From: Porticoccaceae bacterium
GTDB taxonomy: Bacteria; Pseudomonadota; Gammaproteobacteria; Pseudomonadales; Porticoccaceae
DNA length: 50,052 bases
Assembly: GCA_021773435.1 (NCBI GenBank)
Contig: JAJFKC010000013.1
Span: forward strand, 1 to 50,052
Direction: 5' to 3'
Shown in pieces: positions 9,255 to 19,816 of the stretch. The translations under genes were made by a program, and so were the position numbers. The notes beneath the pieces were generated by a model. That model was not told the origin of the DNA, searched no databases, and worked only from the letters and a program-made list of their open reading frames with translations. Numbering within the stretch: the stretch's first letter is position 1; each line of letters starts with the position of its first letter.

Positions 9255-9599
9255 ATGGGTAAATTGATTATTGTTGCTATCAGCTTGTGTATCGCTTACA
9301 TCGGTGTGATGCCAGCGCATGCCGAAGTTATCAAATTGTCTGTAGGCAGTCAGGCCTCGAACAAACAAGCGATTAGCAGACCTCTAAATGGCGTATCCCG
9401 TCAGCAGGTTAGCAGTCAGTTTGGCGAGCCAATAAGTATCCAGGGGCCGGTTGGCGAGCCTCCAATTTCTTCGTGGGAATACGCCGATTATTACGTTTTC
9501 TTTGAATACGACCGTGTCCTGCACACTGTATTCAAACATGTGCCCGTTCCTGGGTTCAATCCAGATCCAGAACAGGCACCCGCAGGCCCCACCGAATAG
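9255..9599 (+). CDS. Small exported protein of unknown function
   Basis: 114-residue protein. Residues 1-23 form a Sec signal peptide (MGKLIIVAISLCIAYIG, cleavage after AHA). The mature part carries a conserved-looking block, RPLNGVSRQQVSSQFGEP followed by GEPPISSWEYADYYVFFEYD, reminiscent of small periplasmic proteins found widely in Pseudomonas-related bacteria and loosely of the SmpA/BamE fold; no biochemical role is known to me. The start at 9255 is chosen because an AGGGAG ribosome-binding site lies 8 bases upstream and a signal peptide begins exactly there; the frame extends upstream to 9141 but that region contains the promoter-like -10 box. Confidence 0.75.
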   Translation: MGKLIIVAISLCIAYIGVMPAHAEVIKLSVGSQASNKQAISRPLNGVSRQQVSSQFGEPISIQGPVGEPPISSWEYADYYVFFEYDRVLHTVFKHVPVPGFNPDPEQAPAGPTE

Positions 9600-9670
9600 G
9601 CTAAGCTCGAATAGCTAGCCAAAATAGCCTAAGTCCGTACAGCTAAGCCTGGATAGCTAAGCCCAAAAAC
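9597..9670. repeat. Degenerate tandem repeat, about 14-bp unit, five copies
   Basis: Five imperfect copies of a unit resembling TAGCTAAGCCTGGAA follow one another directly after the stop of the small exported protein: TAGGCTAAGCTCGAA, TAGCTAGCCAAAA, TAGCCTAAGTCCGTA, CAGCTAAGCCTGGA, TAGCTAAGCCCAAAA. The tract fills most of the 114-base spacer between two convergent genes. Confidence 0.7.
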
Positions 9671-9713
9671 CTTGCCCGACTACACACTTGAGACGGTCCA
9701 ATAGTCGAGCAGA

Positions 9714-9944
9714 CTATCGTTTGTTCGTCACTTCATAAGCCAGGTCTGTTGATTTTGCCAGCGATGCGTTCTCTTCGTCGCACTTGTTGGTATCCCCCCC
9801 ACAAATATCACAGGATTGATCCATCCCCAGAGCCGCTATTCCACCACAGGTGCCCTTGATTGGTTTGCGAGTAACGATAACGCCGACTGACATCGCCAAA
9901 ATGATCAGTAGCATCAGGATAAAGGCAAATAGCAGTTCTATCAT
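9714..9944 (-). CDS. nqrM: Na+-NQR maturation protein NqrM
   Basis: 76-residue membrane-anchored protein required for assembly of Na+-translocating NADH:quinone reductase, thought to deliver iron for the cysteine-bound centre between NqrD and NqrE. One transmembrane helix (about 4-25) is followed by a cysteine-rich tail with CGG, CDICGG and C at positions spaced as in the family (formerly DUF539). It is the last gene of the nqr operon, 18 bases after apbE. Confidence 0.9.
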   Translation of the reverse strand: MIELLFAFILMLLIILAMSVGVIVTRKPIKGTCGGIAALGMDQSCDICGGDTNKCDEENASLAKSTDLAYEVTNKR

Positions 9945-9962
9945 TGTCCCAATTTCCAGGTT

Positions 9963-11015
9963 TTATTGAGCAGTCAGATAACGGATAAAGGTATCTGAAC
10001 TCAGCTCTTTAAAGCCTTTTTCTGTTTTAACCAGAAAAAAAGCTGCCACATTATTTAGATTTGCATGGGCCAGAGCAGTCTCAGCACCTAACACAGTATA
10101 CGCCGTTGCCAGCGCGTCGGCTTCAGTGGCATCCTGAGCGATGACGGTTACCGATGCAAGGTTGTGAGTGACCGGCCATCCGGTACGTGGGTCGATGGTG
10201 TGTGAATATCGAATACCATCTTTTTCGAAAAAATTACGATAATCACCGGAAGTCGCCACGCCCATATTCGTTATCGAAACGATCTGCTGAACACTACCCC
10301 TGGCCAGCGCCGGGGTTTCGACTGCTATTCGCCAGGCTTGTCCGTTTTGGTTTAATCCGGCAGCGCGCAATTCACCACCGATCTCAACTAAAAAATTGTG
10401 CATATCCAAATCGACCAATAATTCAGCCACTTGTTCTGCGGCAAAGCCTTTGGCAATGGCTGATAGATCCAGGCGAATATCGGTCATCTTATTAACACTT
10501 TGGCTAAACGGTAAAAACTTTAGATGCTGAAAACCAATATTTATCATCAAAGCATCTATTTCGGCCCGAGTGGGAAGCGCATCATATTTTTCTATCGGGC
10601 CAAAACCCCATAAATCAACCAGGGGACCAACGCTTGGGTCAAAAGCACCGTTGCTTGATTGGAAGACACTCTCAGCGATTAACAACACCTGCCAGAACGC
10701 GCTGCTTACTGGAAAGTCCTGGCCGACGGGGCTTCGATTGAGCTGGTTAAGTTCTGAGGCTTCCTGATAAGTGCTCATAGAGCTGTCAAGCAGATCGAGT
10801 AATTGAGCGACCTTTGTGCCAATCGCTGCTCGATCAACTTCACCTTGATCAACGTACTTAACACTGTATGTGGTGCCCATGGTGTCGCCACTGAGCAATA
10901 CCTCTTGCTGAGCAGGGCTACAGCCACTTGCAGCCAGCAGCACAAATAAAAACGAGGCCATCGTAAGCCTCGTTTTTAGTGTCAGTGCCTTTTGATCAAG
11001 CACAGCCTTTACCAT
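9963..11015 (-). CDS. apbE: FAD:protein FMN transferase ApbE
   Basis: Periplasmic, lipid-anchored flavin transferase that attaches FMN covalently to NqrB and NqrC. 350 residues. The N-terminus has a basic region then a hydrophobic stretch ending in the lipobox LAASGC (Cys about 32). ApbE hallmarks follow: TMGTTYSVKY, DPSVGPLVDLWGFG, DLSAIAKGFAAEQV, GGELRAAG and HTIDPRTGWPV. It follows nqrF by 15 bases. A 12-bp perfect inverted repeat with a T tract lies within the signal-sequence codons. An internal ATG in the loop of that hairpin (first base 10961) would give a signal peptide without its positive charges, so the upstream start is preferred. Confidence 0.94.
   Translation of the reverse strand: MVKAVLDQKALTLKTRLTMASFLFVLLAASGCSPAQQEVLLSGDTMGTTYSVKYVDQGEVDRAAIGTKVAQLLDLLDSSMSTYQEASELNQLNRSPVGQDFPVSSAFWQVLLIAESVFQSSNGAFDPSVGPLVDLWGFGPIEKYDALPTRAEIDALMINIGFQHLKFLPFSQSVNKMTDIRLDLSAIAKGFAAEQVAELLVDLDMHNFLVEIGGELRAAGLNQNGQAWRIAVETPALARGSVQQIVSITNMGVATSGDYRNFFEKDGIRYSHTIDPRTGWPVTHNLASVTVIAQDATEADALATAYTVLGAETALAHANLNNVAAFFLVKTEKGFKELSSDTFIRYLTAQ
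10947..10978 (-). terminator. Terminator-like hairpin inside the apbE signal-sequence codons
   Basis: A perfect 12-bp inverted repeat, arms 10947-10958 and 10967-10978 with an 8-base loop, has the form TAAAAACGAGGC / GCCTCGTTTTTA. On the minus-strand transcript the GC-rich stem runs into five U residues. It lies about 40-70 bases into apbE, downstream of all six nqr structural genes, and could attenuate readthrough into apbE and nqrM. Confidence 0.55.
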
Positions 11016-11030
11016 TTTTAGCGGCCATTC

Positions 11031-12263
11031 TTAACCACCAAAGTCATCCAGGAAGATGTGGTCATCTTCTACACCCAGGCTACGCAACAACTGGATAACA
11101 GCCGCATTCATCATGGGCGGACCACACATATAGTATTCGCAATCTTCGGGGGACTCATGGTATTGCAGGTATTGCTCGAATAAGACGTTGTGAATAAAGC
11201 CGGTTAAACCATCCCAGTTATCTTCTGGTTGTGGATCGGACAAAGCGACATGCCATTCAAAATTTTCATTCTCAGCGGCCAGTTGGTCGTATTCATCATC
11301 ATAGAACATTTCACGAAAACTACGCGCACCATACCAAAAAGTCATTTTGCGCTTACTTTTAATACGCTTTAGCTGATCAAAAATATGCGAACGCATCGGT
11401 GCCATGCCCGCACCACCGCCAATGAAGATCATTTCATTATCGGTATCCTTAGCAAAGAATTCGCCAAAGGGGCCATAAATCTTCATCTTGTCGCCAGGCT
11501 TAAGATTAAAGGTATAGGACGACATTTGCCCTGGCGGTAAACCCTGGGTACCGGGAGGCGCGGTAGCAATACGGATATTAAATTTAACGATGCCTTTTTC
11601 TTCAGGATAGTTGGCCATTGAATAGGCACGGATAACTGTCTCATCGACTTTTGACTCGAGGTCAAAAAAACCAAAATGGTTCCAGTCACCGCGATACTGT
11701 TCCTCTATATCAAATTCGCTAAATTTAAGCTCATAGGGCGGTGATTCAAGTTGTACGTAACCACCGGCACGAAAATCGACGTTTTCACCCTCGGGTAAAC
11801 GCAGGGTTAATTCTTTAATAAAGGTCGCTACATTTGGGTTTGCCTCGACTGTGCATTCCCACTGCTTGACGCCGAATACCTCTTCCGGCACGATGATTTT
11901 CATATCCTGCTTAACCGGCACCTGACACGACAGTCGCCAGCCTTCTTTTACTTCCCGCGGTGTAAAGTGAGATTCCTCTGTCGGCAGGATTGAACCGCCG
12001 CCATCGCTAACGATACATTTACACTGCGCACAGGTACCGCCACCACCACAAGCCGAAGCCAGGAAAACATCTTTGGACGACAAGGTTTGTAGTAGTTTGT
12101 CCCCTGCCCCTACCTCGATAGTTTTTTCACCGTTAATCTCGATATTAATTGCGCCGCTACTTACCAGTCGCGAACGCGCTGCCATAATAAAGGCAACCAG
12201 CGCCAGCACGACGCCGGTAAACATCGCCACACCAAGAATAATGGTTATATTTTCAATACTCAT
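11031..12263 (-). CDS. nqrF: Na+-translocating NADH:quinone reductase subunit F
   Basis: Electron-entry subunit: oxidises NADH with FAD and passes electrons to a 2Fe-2S centre. 410 residues: an N-terminal membrane helix (about 4-28), a ferredoxin domain with [12 protein letters not shown] and a fourth Cys in RLSCQV, then an FAD-binding domain (RAYSMANYP) and an NADH-binding domain ([22 protein letters not shown]) ending FLDDFGG. It is 49 bases after nqrE and closes the structural part of nqrABCDEF before apbE. Confidence 0.97.
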   Translation of the reverse strand: MSIENITIILGVAMFTGVVLALVAFIMAARSRLVSSGAINIEINGEKTIEVGAGDKLLQTLSSKDVFLASACGGGGTCAQCKCIVSDGGGSILPTEESHFTPREVKEGWRLSCQVPVKQDMKIIVPEEVFGVKQWECTVEANPNVATFIKELTLRLPEGENVDFRAGGYVQLESPPYELKFSEFDIEEQYRGDWNHFGFFDLESKVDETVIRAYSMANYPEEKGIVKFNIRIATAPPGTQGLPPGQMSSYTFNLKPGDKMKIYGPFGEFFAKDTDNEMIFIGGGAGMAPMRSHIFDQLKRIKSKRKMTFWYGARSFREMFYDDEYDQLAAENENFEWHVALSDPQPEDNWDGLTGFIHNVLFEQYLQYHESPEDCEYYMCGPPMMNAAVIQLLRSLGVEDDHIFLDDFGG

Positions 12264-12312
12264 AGATTTCTTCTTACCTTAAATATCGTCGTGATCAACT
12301 CATAAACAATGG

Positions 12313-12930
12313 CTATAGATCAATGCCGCCAAAAGACATAAATCCAAGAGACATCAAGCCGACAATCATAAATGCACCACCCAAACCTCGCAGACCTTCG
12401 GGCATATCACTGTATTTCAGTTTTTCGCGAATACCTGCCAGGGCGGCAATCGCAATCGCCCAGCCCAAACCGGCACCAAAACCGTAAACGACGCTTTCGC
12501 TAAAATTGTAACTACGCTCCACCATAAATAGCGCGGCACCTAAAATAGCGCAATTAACCGTTATCAGTGGTAAAAAAACGCCGAGCGTGTTGTAGAGCGT
12601 CGGCACGTATTTATCCAATACCATTTCCATAATCTGGACGATAGCGGCGATCACGCCAATATAACTTAACAGCCCCAAAAAGCTTAGATCGACAGTACTC
12701 AGGGCCTCGATGCCGGTCCAGGCCAAGGCGCCTTCGGTCAGTAGGTAGGTAAACAGAAGATTGTTCACCGGCACCGTGATAGTTAGCACCACCACCACGG
12801 CAATACCCAGACCGATGGCAGCCGACACCTTTTTTGATATTGCCAAAAACGTACACATACCCAGGAAGAAACTCAGCGCCATGTTTTCAATGAAAACACT
12901 ACGCACTAATAAACTCAGATAATGTTCCAT
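12313..12930 (-). CDS. nqrE: Na+-translocating NADH:quinone reductase subunit E
   Basis: Integral membrane subunit of 205 residues with six predicted helices. It is paralogous to NqrD, and the two together coordinate an iron centre through membrane-embedded cysteines and form part of the Na+ path. The start [28 protein letters not shown] is typical, including the conserved Cys in FLGMC; a second conserved Cys lies in VNCAILGA. Its ATG overlaps the nqrD stop by one base (TAATG). Confidence 0.96.
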   Translation of the reverse strand: MEHYLSLLVRSVFIENMALSFFLGMCTFLAISKKVSAAIGLGIAVVVVLTITVPVNNLLFTYLLTEGALAWTGIEALSTVDLSFLGLLSYIGVIAAIVQIMEMVLDKYVPTLYNTLGVFLPLITVNCAILGAALFMVERSYNFSESVVYGFGAGLGWAIAIAALAGIREKLKYSDMPEGLRGLGGAFMIVGLMSLGFMSFGGIDL

Positions 12931-13595
12931 TAGACTGCCTCCGCCGCCTGAGTATTAGGCGCCATTTTGAACTCTTCCTCTTCAACCTGATCTTTCTTAA
13001 AGACCCGAAGCACCCATATAAAACCACCGATAAGAAAGAATGCACTGGGTGGTAACAGGAGTAAGCCATTGGGCACGTACCAACCGCCGGTACTGGCCAC
13101 CGGTAATATTTCAAAACCGAATAATTTGCCGGAACCGAACAGCTCTCGAACCACTGCCACGGACATCAATATCGCGCTATAACCAAGGCCATTACCGACG
13201 CCATCGAGGAAGCTCGCTACCGGTGGGTTTTTCATGGCGTAGGCTTCTGCTCGCCCCATAACGATGCAGTTCGTAATAATCAGGCCGACGAAAACAGACA
13301 ACTGCTTACTGATGTCGTAGGCCACGGCTTTCAGAATTTGATCAACCACAATCACCAGTGACGCAATGATAGTCATTTGGACAATAATGCGAATGCTACT
13401 GGGGATTTGGTTGCGAACCAGGGATACAAAAAAGTTAGAGAAGGCTGTCACCACAGTCAGGGCAACACACATCACAAATGCCACCGACATCTGCGAGGTA
13501 ACAGCGAGGGCCGAGCAAATACCCAGTATCTGCAATGCAATAGGATTATTCTCTATTACCGGTTTAAACAGTATGTCTTTGGTTTTTTCAGTCAT
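12930..13595 (-). CDS. nqrD: Na+-translocating NADH:quinone reductase subunit D
   Basis: 221-residue integral membrane subunit, partner of NqrE. The start [20 protein letters not shown] is family-typical. Conserved cysteines are visible in LGICSALA and [11 protein letters not shown], the segments that bind the intramembrane iron in the solved Vibrio complex. Six helices are predicted. The polar C-terminal tail ends [16 protein letters not shown]. It lies 19 bases after nqrC. Confidence 0.96.
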   Translation of the reverse strand: MTEKTKDILFKPVIENNPIALQILGICSALAVTSQMSVAFVMCVALTVVTAFSNFFVSLVRNQIPSSIRIIVQMTIIASLVIVVDQILKAVAYDISKQLSVFVGLIITNCIVMGRAEAYAMKNPPVASFLDGVGNGLGYSAILMSVAVVRELFGSGKLFGFEILPVASTGGWYVPNGLLLLPPSAFFLIGGFIWVLRVFKKDQVEEEEFKMAPNTQAAEAV

Positions 13596-13614
13596 ATCTA
13601 TTTTCCCCTGTTAT

Positions 13615-14388
13615 CTAGGCTTCACCGTTTTTCAGATTAACCAAAAACGGTTCAAAACCGTTTTCACCGAGCCAGAACTGAATCAAATTGTGTACACCAT
13701 TACTCGTCAGGGTTGCACCTGACAGACCGTCAATCTGATGGATCGCCGCTGCACGAGTGGTATCTACCTGGCCCTTAATAACACCCAGTGCGACACCGGA
13801 ATCATCGCCGTAAACCTGCTTGCCCACCCACCTGGTTTTCCACAGCGGGTTGTCCACCTCACCACCCAGACCCGGAGTCTCAGCATGTTCATAAAAGCCG
13901 ATGCCGACGACCGTATTCAGATCGGCATCCAGCGCTAAAAATCCATATAGCGTGGACCAAAGGCCGGAACCTTTGATGGGCAAAATAACTTTTTCGACGC
14001 CTTGCTCGCCCTCAATCAGATAAACGGTAGCGTACTTTACGCGGCGGGATATTCTGGCAATATCAACGTCGTCGTCTAGTTCATCAGACAGTGCTGAATC
14101 CTTCTGCGCTTTGCGTTGATCATAGGCCGTGGCATCCACTGCCTCGGTAAATTTACCCTTATCGAGATCGACAGCCCTGGCAGTCACCGAAGCAAATTGT
14201 TCATCAATACTGAGGTCTGGTTTCAATAAGCCGGCGGCGGCCAGTATATTGGTTTTTCTATCCAGATCTTTGTTGGCCTGCTGGGCGGGTCTTAATAACA
14301 CGGCCGCTGCCGAGACGAAGATGGAACAGACAATACACAGTATTAAAGCAACCTTAATCGTGTTGCCTACCGATTCCTTATCAGCCAC
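13615..14388 (-). CDS. nqrC: Na+-translocating NADH:quinone reductase subunit C
   Basis: 257-residue subunit carrying one covalently bound FMN. An N-terminal membrane helix (about 9-32) anchors a periplasmic FMN_bind domain. The flavinylation motif is DGLSGAT (Thr about 226), matching the threonine known to receive FMN from ApbE. Its ATG overlaps the end of nqrB by 8 bases, implying translational coupling. Confidence 0.97.
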   Translation of the reverse strand: MADKESVGNTIKVALILCIVCSIFVSAAAVLLRPAQQANKDLDRKTNILAAAGLLKPDLSIDEQFASVTARAVDLDKGKFTEAVDATAYDQRKAQKDSALSDELDDDVDIARISRRVKYATVYLIEGEQGVEKVILPIKGSGLWSTLYGFLALDADLNTVVGIGFYEHAETPGLGGEVDNPLWKTRWVGKQVYGDDSGVALGVIKGQVDTTRAAAIHQIDGLSGATLTSNGVHNLIQFWLGENGFEPFLVNLKNGEA

Positions 14389-15577
14389 GGGCGAGCCTCC
14401 GTTTAACGTTAGCTTCTACAATAAAATGATCAATCAAGGGGGCAAAAAGATTAGCAAATAATATCGCCAACATCATGCCTTCTGGAAAGGCCGGGTTAAC
14501 CACTCGAATCAACACCACCATGACACCGATCAGAGCACCAAACCAGTATTTGCCGGTGTTGGTCATGGCTGCAGACACCGGGTCCGTCGCCATAAATATC
14601 ATACCGAAGGCAAACCCACCCACCACCAGATGCCAGTGCCAGGGCAAGGCAAACATGGGGTTGCTATCTGAACCGATAAAATTAAACAGGGTCGAGAGAC
14701 ACACCATACCAATCATCACACCGCAGATAATGCGCCATGACGCGATACGAGTATAGAGCAATAATGCACCGCCCAAAAAGATTGCCAGTGTTGAAACTTC
14801 ACCCACGGAGCCTGCCATATTGCCGAAAAAGGCATCCATCCAGGTCATCTGATTTTGCAATGTCGCCAAACCATCGCTGGCCACAACGGATAATGCCGAA
14901 GCGCCAGTGAAACCATCCACAGCCACCCAAACGGTATCCCCGGACATCGCAGCCGGATAAGCAAAAAACACAAAGGCACGGCCTGTCAGCGCCGGGTTGA
15001 GGAAGTTTTTGCCCGTGCCACCAAAAATCTCCTTACCGATAACAACACCAAAGCTGATGCCCATAGCGACCATCCATAAAGGCAGGTCGGGCGGACATAT
15101 CAGCGCGTAGAGAATGGAGGTGACAAAAAAACCTTCATTGATTTCATGGCCCCGAACGGTAGAAAAAACCACTTCCCAGAAACCACCAACAACAAAAGTG
15201 ACCACATAGATAGGGACAAAGTACACCGCGCCATACATGAAACAATCCCAGATGCTGGTCGGATCATTGCCTACCAGCAGCGCGATTAGTACGCTATGCC
15301 AATCCGCGACACCGCTTAGGCCAGCCGCCATGGCAGTATTGGCCTGAAAACCGAGGTTGTACATGCCATAAAACATGGCTGGAAAAGCCGCCATCCAGAC
15401 GGTGATCATAACTCGCTTCAGATCGACGCCATCTCGAACATGAGAGCCGGTCTTGGTAACACTGGCGGGGGAATAAAAAATGGTATCGACGGCTTCGTAC
15501 AGCGCATACCACTTTTCGTATTTACCGCCTTTCTCGAAATGTGGTTCCAAACTGTCCAGTAACTTTCTCAAACCCAT
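14381..15577 (-). CDS. nqrB: Na+-translocating NADH:quinone reductase subunit B
   Basis: Large membrane subunit of about 398 residues that forms the Na+ channel and carries covalent FMN and riboflavin. The start [20 protein letters not shown] matches the family, so the ATG at 15577 is preferred over a GTG two codons upstream that overlaps the nqrA stop. About ten helices are predicted. The flavinylation site reads DGFTGAS (codon TCG at 14897-14899), with Ser at the position where the family normally has Thr; NqrC keeps Thr. Confidence 0.95.
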   Translation of the reverse strand: MGLRKLLDSLEPHFEKGGKYEKWYALYEAVDTIFYSPASVTKTGSHVRDGVDLKRVMITVWMAAFPAMFYGMYNLGFQANTAMAAGLSGVADWHSVLIALLVGNDPTSIWDCFMYGAVYFVPIYVVTFVVGGFWEVVFSTVRGHEINEGFFVTSILYALICPPDLPLWMVAMGISFGVVIGKEIFGGTGKNFLNPALTGRAFVFFAYPAAMSGDTVWVAVDGFTGASALSVVASDGLATLQNQMTWMDAFFGNMAGSVGEVSTLAIFLGGALLLYTRIASWRIICGVMIGMVCLSTLFNFIGSDSNPMFALPWHWHLVVGGFAFGMIFMATDPVSAAMTNTGKYWFGALIGVMVVLIRVVNPAFPEGMMLAILFANLFAPLIDHFIVEANVKRRLARG

Positions 15578-15582
15578 CGCCA

Positions 15583-17275
<1,693 letters not shown>

Positions 17276-18730
17276 CTATTTTGCCAGGGGGAACATCGGC
17301 CAGTTAACGCCGGCCATTTGCTCAAGACAACGGACCACCTGACAGCTGTAGCCAAACTCATTGTCGTACCAGCAATACAGCACACAGCTCTTGCCATCGG
17401 CAATCGTCGCCCGGGAATCAAACACACAGGCATGACGATCGCCAACAAAATCGCTGGATACCGCTTCTCTGGATTTTGTGTAGCCAATCTGTTGCTGCAA
17501 TGGTGAATGTAGGGCGCTGCGGCGCATAAACTCATTTAATTCTTCAACATCTGTGGCCCGACCCAACTGTAGGTTCAAAATGGCCATGGATACATTGGGC
17601 GTCGGCACACGTATCGCATTGCCGGTTAATTTACCACCGAGCTCAGGGATGGCCTTGGCCACCGCCTTCGCTGCACCGGTTTCAGTCAACACCATATTTA
17701 GCGGCGCGCTACGACCGCGACGCTCGCCTTTGTGATAGTTATCAATCAGGTTCTGGTCATTGGTATAGGCATGAACGGTTTCGACGTGGCCACTGTTAAT
17801 GCCGTATTCGTCCAGCAACGCTTTTAATACCGGCACAATGGCGTTGGTGGTGCAGGATGCCGCTGAAACGATCTTGCTATCGGCCTTTATTTCACGCTGA
17901 TTGATGCCGTATACGACATTAGGAATACTGTCTTTGCCCGGCGCTGTAAGCATCACTTTAGCGGCACCTGGACAGTTTAGATGTCGGGAGAGACCCGCTT
18001 CGTTGCGCCACAGACCGGTGTTATCCACAATAATGGCATTATGAATATCATAGCGAGTGTAATCGACCTGTTCTGGCTCATCGGCATAGATAAGCTGAAT
18101 TTCATTGCCGTTACAGATTAATTTATTTTCGTCAGCGATTACCCGAATTGTGCCCTTAAATGGACCATGGACTGAATCTCTACGCAGCAGGCTGGCTCGC
18201 TTTTGAAGATCATCATCACTGCGACCATCGCGCACTACAATTGCCCGCAAACGCAGCTGCTCACCGCCGCCAGTCTTGGCAATCAACAGACGCGCTAAGA
18301 GCCGCCCAATTCTGCCAAAACCGTAGAGCACTACATCCTGAGGCGAAGGTATTGGTTTTCGGGTACTGCCAATATCTTCAGCGATCTGATCCTGCAAAAA
18401 GGCATCTCGCCCGCGACCGTTGGCCTGCTCCTGATACTGAACGGTTAATTTGCCGATATCGATATGGGCTGGCCCCAAATCCATTTCAGCCAGTACTTCG
18501 ATCATCGGAAAGGTTTCAAATTCAGACAGCTCGTTTTGCTCAATCTGGCGAACAAAACGATGCGCCTTCATGATGTCGGTCACGGCCAGGTTGACCATGT
18601 TGCGACCATAAATATACAGAGACACATTCTTCTCTCTGTACAGCTTGCCAATAACCGGAATCATAGCTTCAGCCAGGGCTTCACGATCTTTCCAGTCTTT
18701 AAAAAAATCCGTGGGTTGCGGTCGTATCAC
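17276..18730 (-). CDS. gap: Glyceraldehyde-3-phosphate dehydrogenase (long form)
   Basis: Oxidises glyceraldehyde-3-phosphate to 1,3-bisphosphoglycerate, or runs in reverse in gluconeogenesis. At 484 residues it is about 150 longer than classical GapA because of an N-terminal extension (about 1-125) seen in a Pseudomonas-type subgroup. The Rossmann motif VLYGFGRIGRLLARLL begins near residue 130. The catalytic Cys sits in SAASCTTNAIVP, and the C-terminus has WYDNEFGYSCQVVRCLE. The start is GTG with AGG upstream. Its position between nqr and mfd matches Pseudomonas gene order as I recall it, where the enzyme is thought to act mainly in gluconeogenesis. That preference is inferred here. Confidence 0.92.
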   Translation of the reverse strand: MIRPQPTDFFKDWKDREALAEAMIPVIGKLYREKNVSLYIYGRNMVNLAVTDIMKAHRFVRQIEQNELSEFETFPMIEVLAEMDLGPAHIDIGKLTVQYQEQANGRGRDAFLQDQIAEDIGSTRKPIPSPQDVVLYGFGRIGRLLARLLIAKTGGGEQLRLRAIVVRDGRSDDDLQKRASLLRRDSVHGPFKGTIRVIADENKLICNGNEIQLIYADEPEQVDYTRYDIHNAIIVDNTGLWRNEAGLSRHLNCPGAAKVMLTAPGKDSIPNVVYGINQREIKADSKIVSAASCTTNAIVPVLKALLDEYGINSGHVETVHAYTNDQNLIDNYHKGERRGRSAPLNMVLTETGAAKAVAKAIPELGGKLTGNAIRVPTPNVSMAILNLQLGRATDVEELNEFMRRSALHSPLQQQIGYTKSREAVSSDFVGDRHACVFDSRATIADGKSCVLYCWYDNEFGYSCQVVRCLEQMAGVNWPMFPLAK

Positions 18731-18828
18731 TGGTGATTACCTGCTCGTTTCTACTAGGTGGGTATTTCGAGGGCGGCTATTATCGTGATTCGTCTCGCCG
18801 AGTGCAATACAGTAACAACCTAAATCGA

Positions 18829-18878
18829 TAATCGCAGTAATAATCGCAGTAATTATGGCGGTCAGGCCCGCGCCATAA
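18829..18878. repeat. 12-bp tandem duplication followed by an inverted repeat
   Basis: ATAATCGCAGTA is repeated exactly twice in tandem (18829-18852). An 8-bp inverted repeat follows at once, TTATGGCG (18853-18860) and CGCCATAA (18871-18878) with a 10-base loop. It lies between the unknown lipoprotein gene and gap, both on the minus strand; there is no T tract, so it may be a binding site rather than a terminator. Confidence 0.6.
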
Positions 18879-18911
18879 GAATCGTTTAGACTTCATTAAG
18901 ATGGCTGAGAT

Positions 18912-19622
18912 TTAAAGAGGGAAGAAAACCATCGATGCGATATTCTGGGTTACTTTGGTAACGAGTCGATCGTTTTGCTGAGCGACGATCGAAGCCATCA
19001 TATCCTGCAGGGCAATGATTTTACCGAACAGGCGTTCGTAGCTCAGATTAGTGGTTTCGCCGGGTAAACTATTGGTCAGTAATAGCGGGCCTAAAGCGCT
19101 GGCTTGTCGACGCTTTAATTGCCACAGCAAAATTTCAATATTGCGTGCACTCTGATACAATTTTTGTCCATTCAGCTGATCAAACATAAACGATTCCGCA
19201 CGATACTCGTAGCTGTTGCGAATCATGCCATTCAAACCCGCTATTAAGGCCAGTACCCGATCTCCCTTAAAGCCGCCATTCAAGGCCAGCGTTAAAGCAT
19301 CGGTACCCTGCTTAAAGTCCAGCTCAGCTAGTATCACCGGCCCGGATTGATCAAATAGCTGACGGACACGCGAATCGATAGATTTGCTGTGAGCTTTGGC
19401 AAGCTCCCCTGGGTTGCGCCGGTAAAGCTTAATGGTCAGTTCTTTGAGCAGCCTTTGAGTTTCCCGATAATGGGCATCAGCGACAAAATCAATATCACCT
19501 TTAGCCAGGTTCTCAACTTTAAAGACAGCACTACCGCAGGCGGCCAGCAAATTGCCAACCATTGCGACAACCATGATTAACAGCCAGTTTCTGGGCCTGA
19601 TGATATTATTGATCCCTGGCAT
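18912..19622 (-). CDS. Predicted lipoprotein of unknown function
   Basis: Protein of about 236 residues that I do not recognise. The N-terminus carries a signal sequence with hydrophobic core WLLIMVVAMVGNLLAAC and lipobox LLAAC, so it should be lipid-anchored. The rest is helical and mostly hydrophilic, with segments such as HYRETQRLLKELTIKLYRRNP and SYEYRAESFMFDQLNGQKLY. The start at 19622 has an AGGA site six bases upstream; a GTG at 19643 in the same frame lacks one. It is divergent from mfd and upstream of gap on the same strand. Confidence 0.75.
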   Translation of the reverse strand: MPGINNIIRPRNWLLIMVVAMVGNLLAACGSAVFKVENLAKGDIDFVADAHYRETQRLLKELTIKLYRRNPGELAKAHSKSIDSRVRQLFDQSGPVILAELDFKQGTDALTLALNGGFKGDRVLALIAGLNGMIRNSYEYRAESFMFDQLNGQKLYQSARNIEILLWQLKRRQASALGPLLLTNSLPGETTNLSYERLFGKIIALQDMMASIVAQQNDRLVTKVTQNIASMVFFPL

Positions 19623-19816
19623 TTCAGGTCCTGACTTAATCACTACATTAACCCCAAGGGGGTATTACTCTTCGAGCTAGATTCGGTTCTTGCTGGGATT
19701 TTTAAAAACAAACGACCCTGCCTATCTCTACACAAACGAGGGTCCCTGCCCTTAAAATGCTGTGACCTCAAACATTCGTACCGTTACAATGGCGTATTTA
19801 TTGGTTCCCGTGTTTT

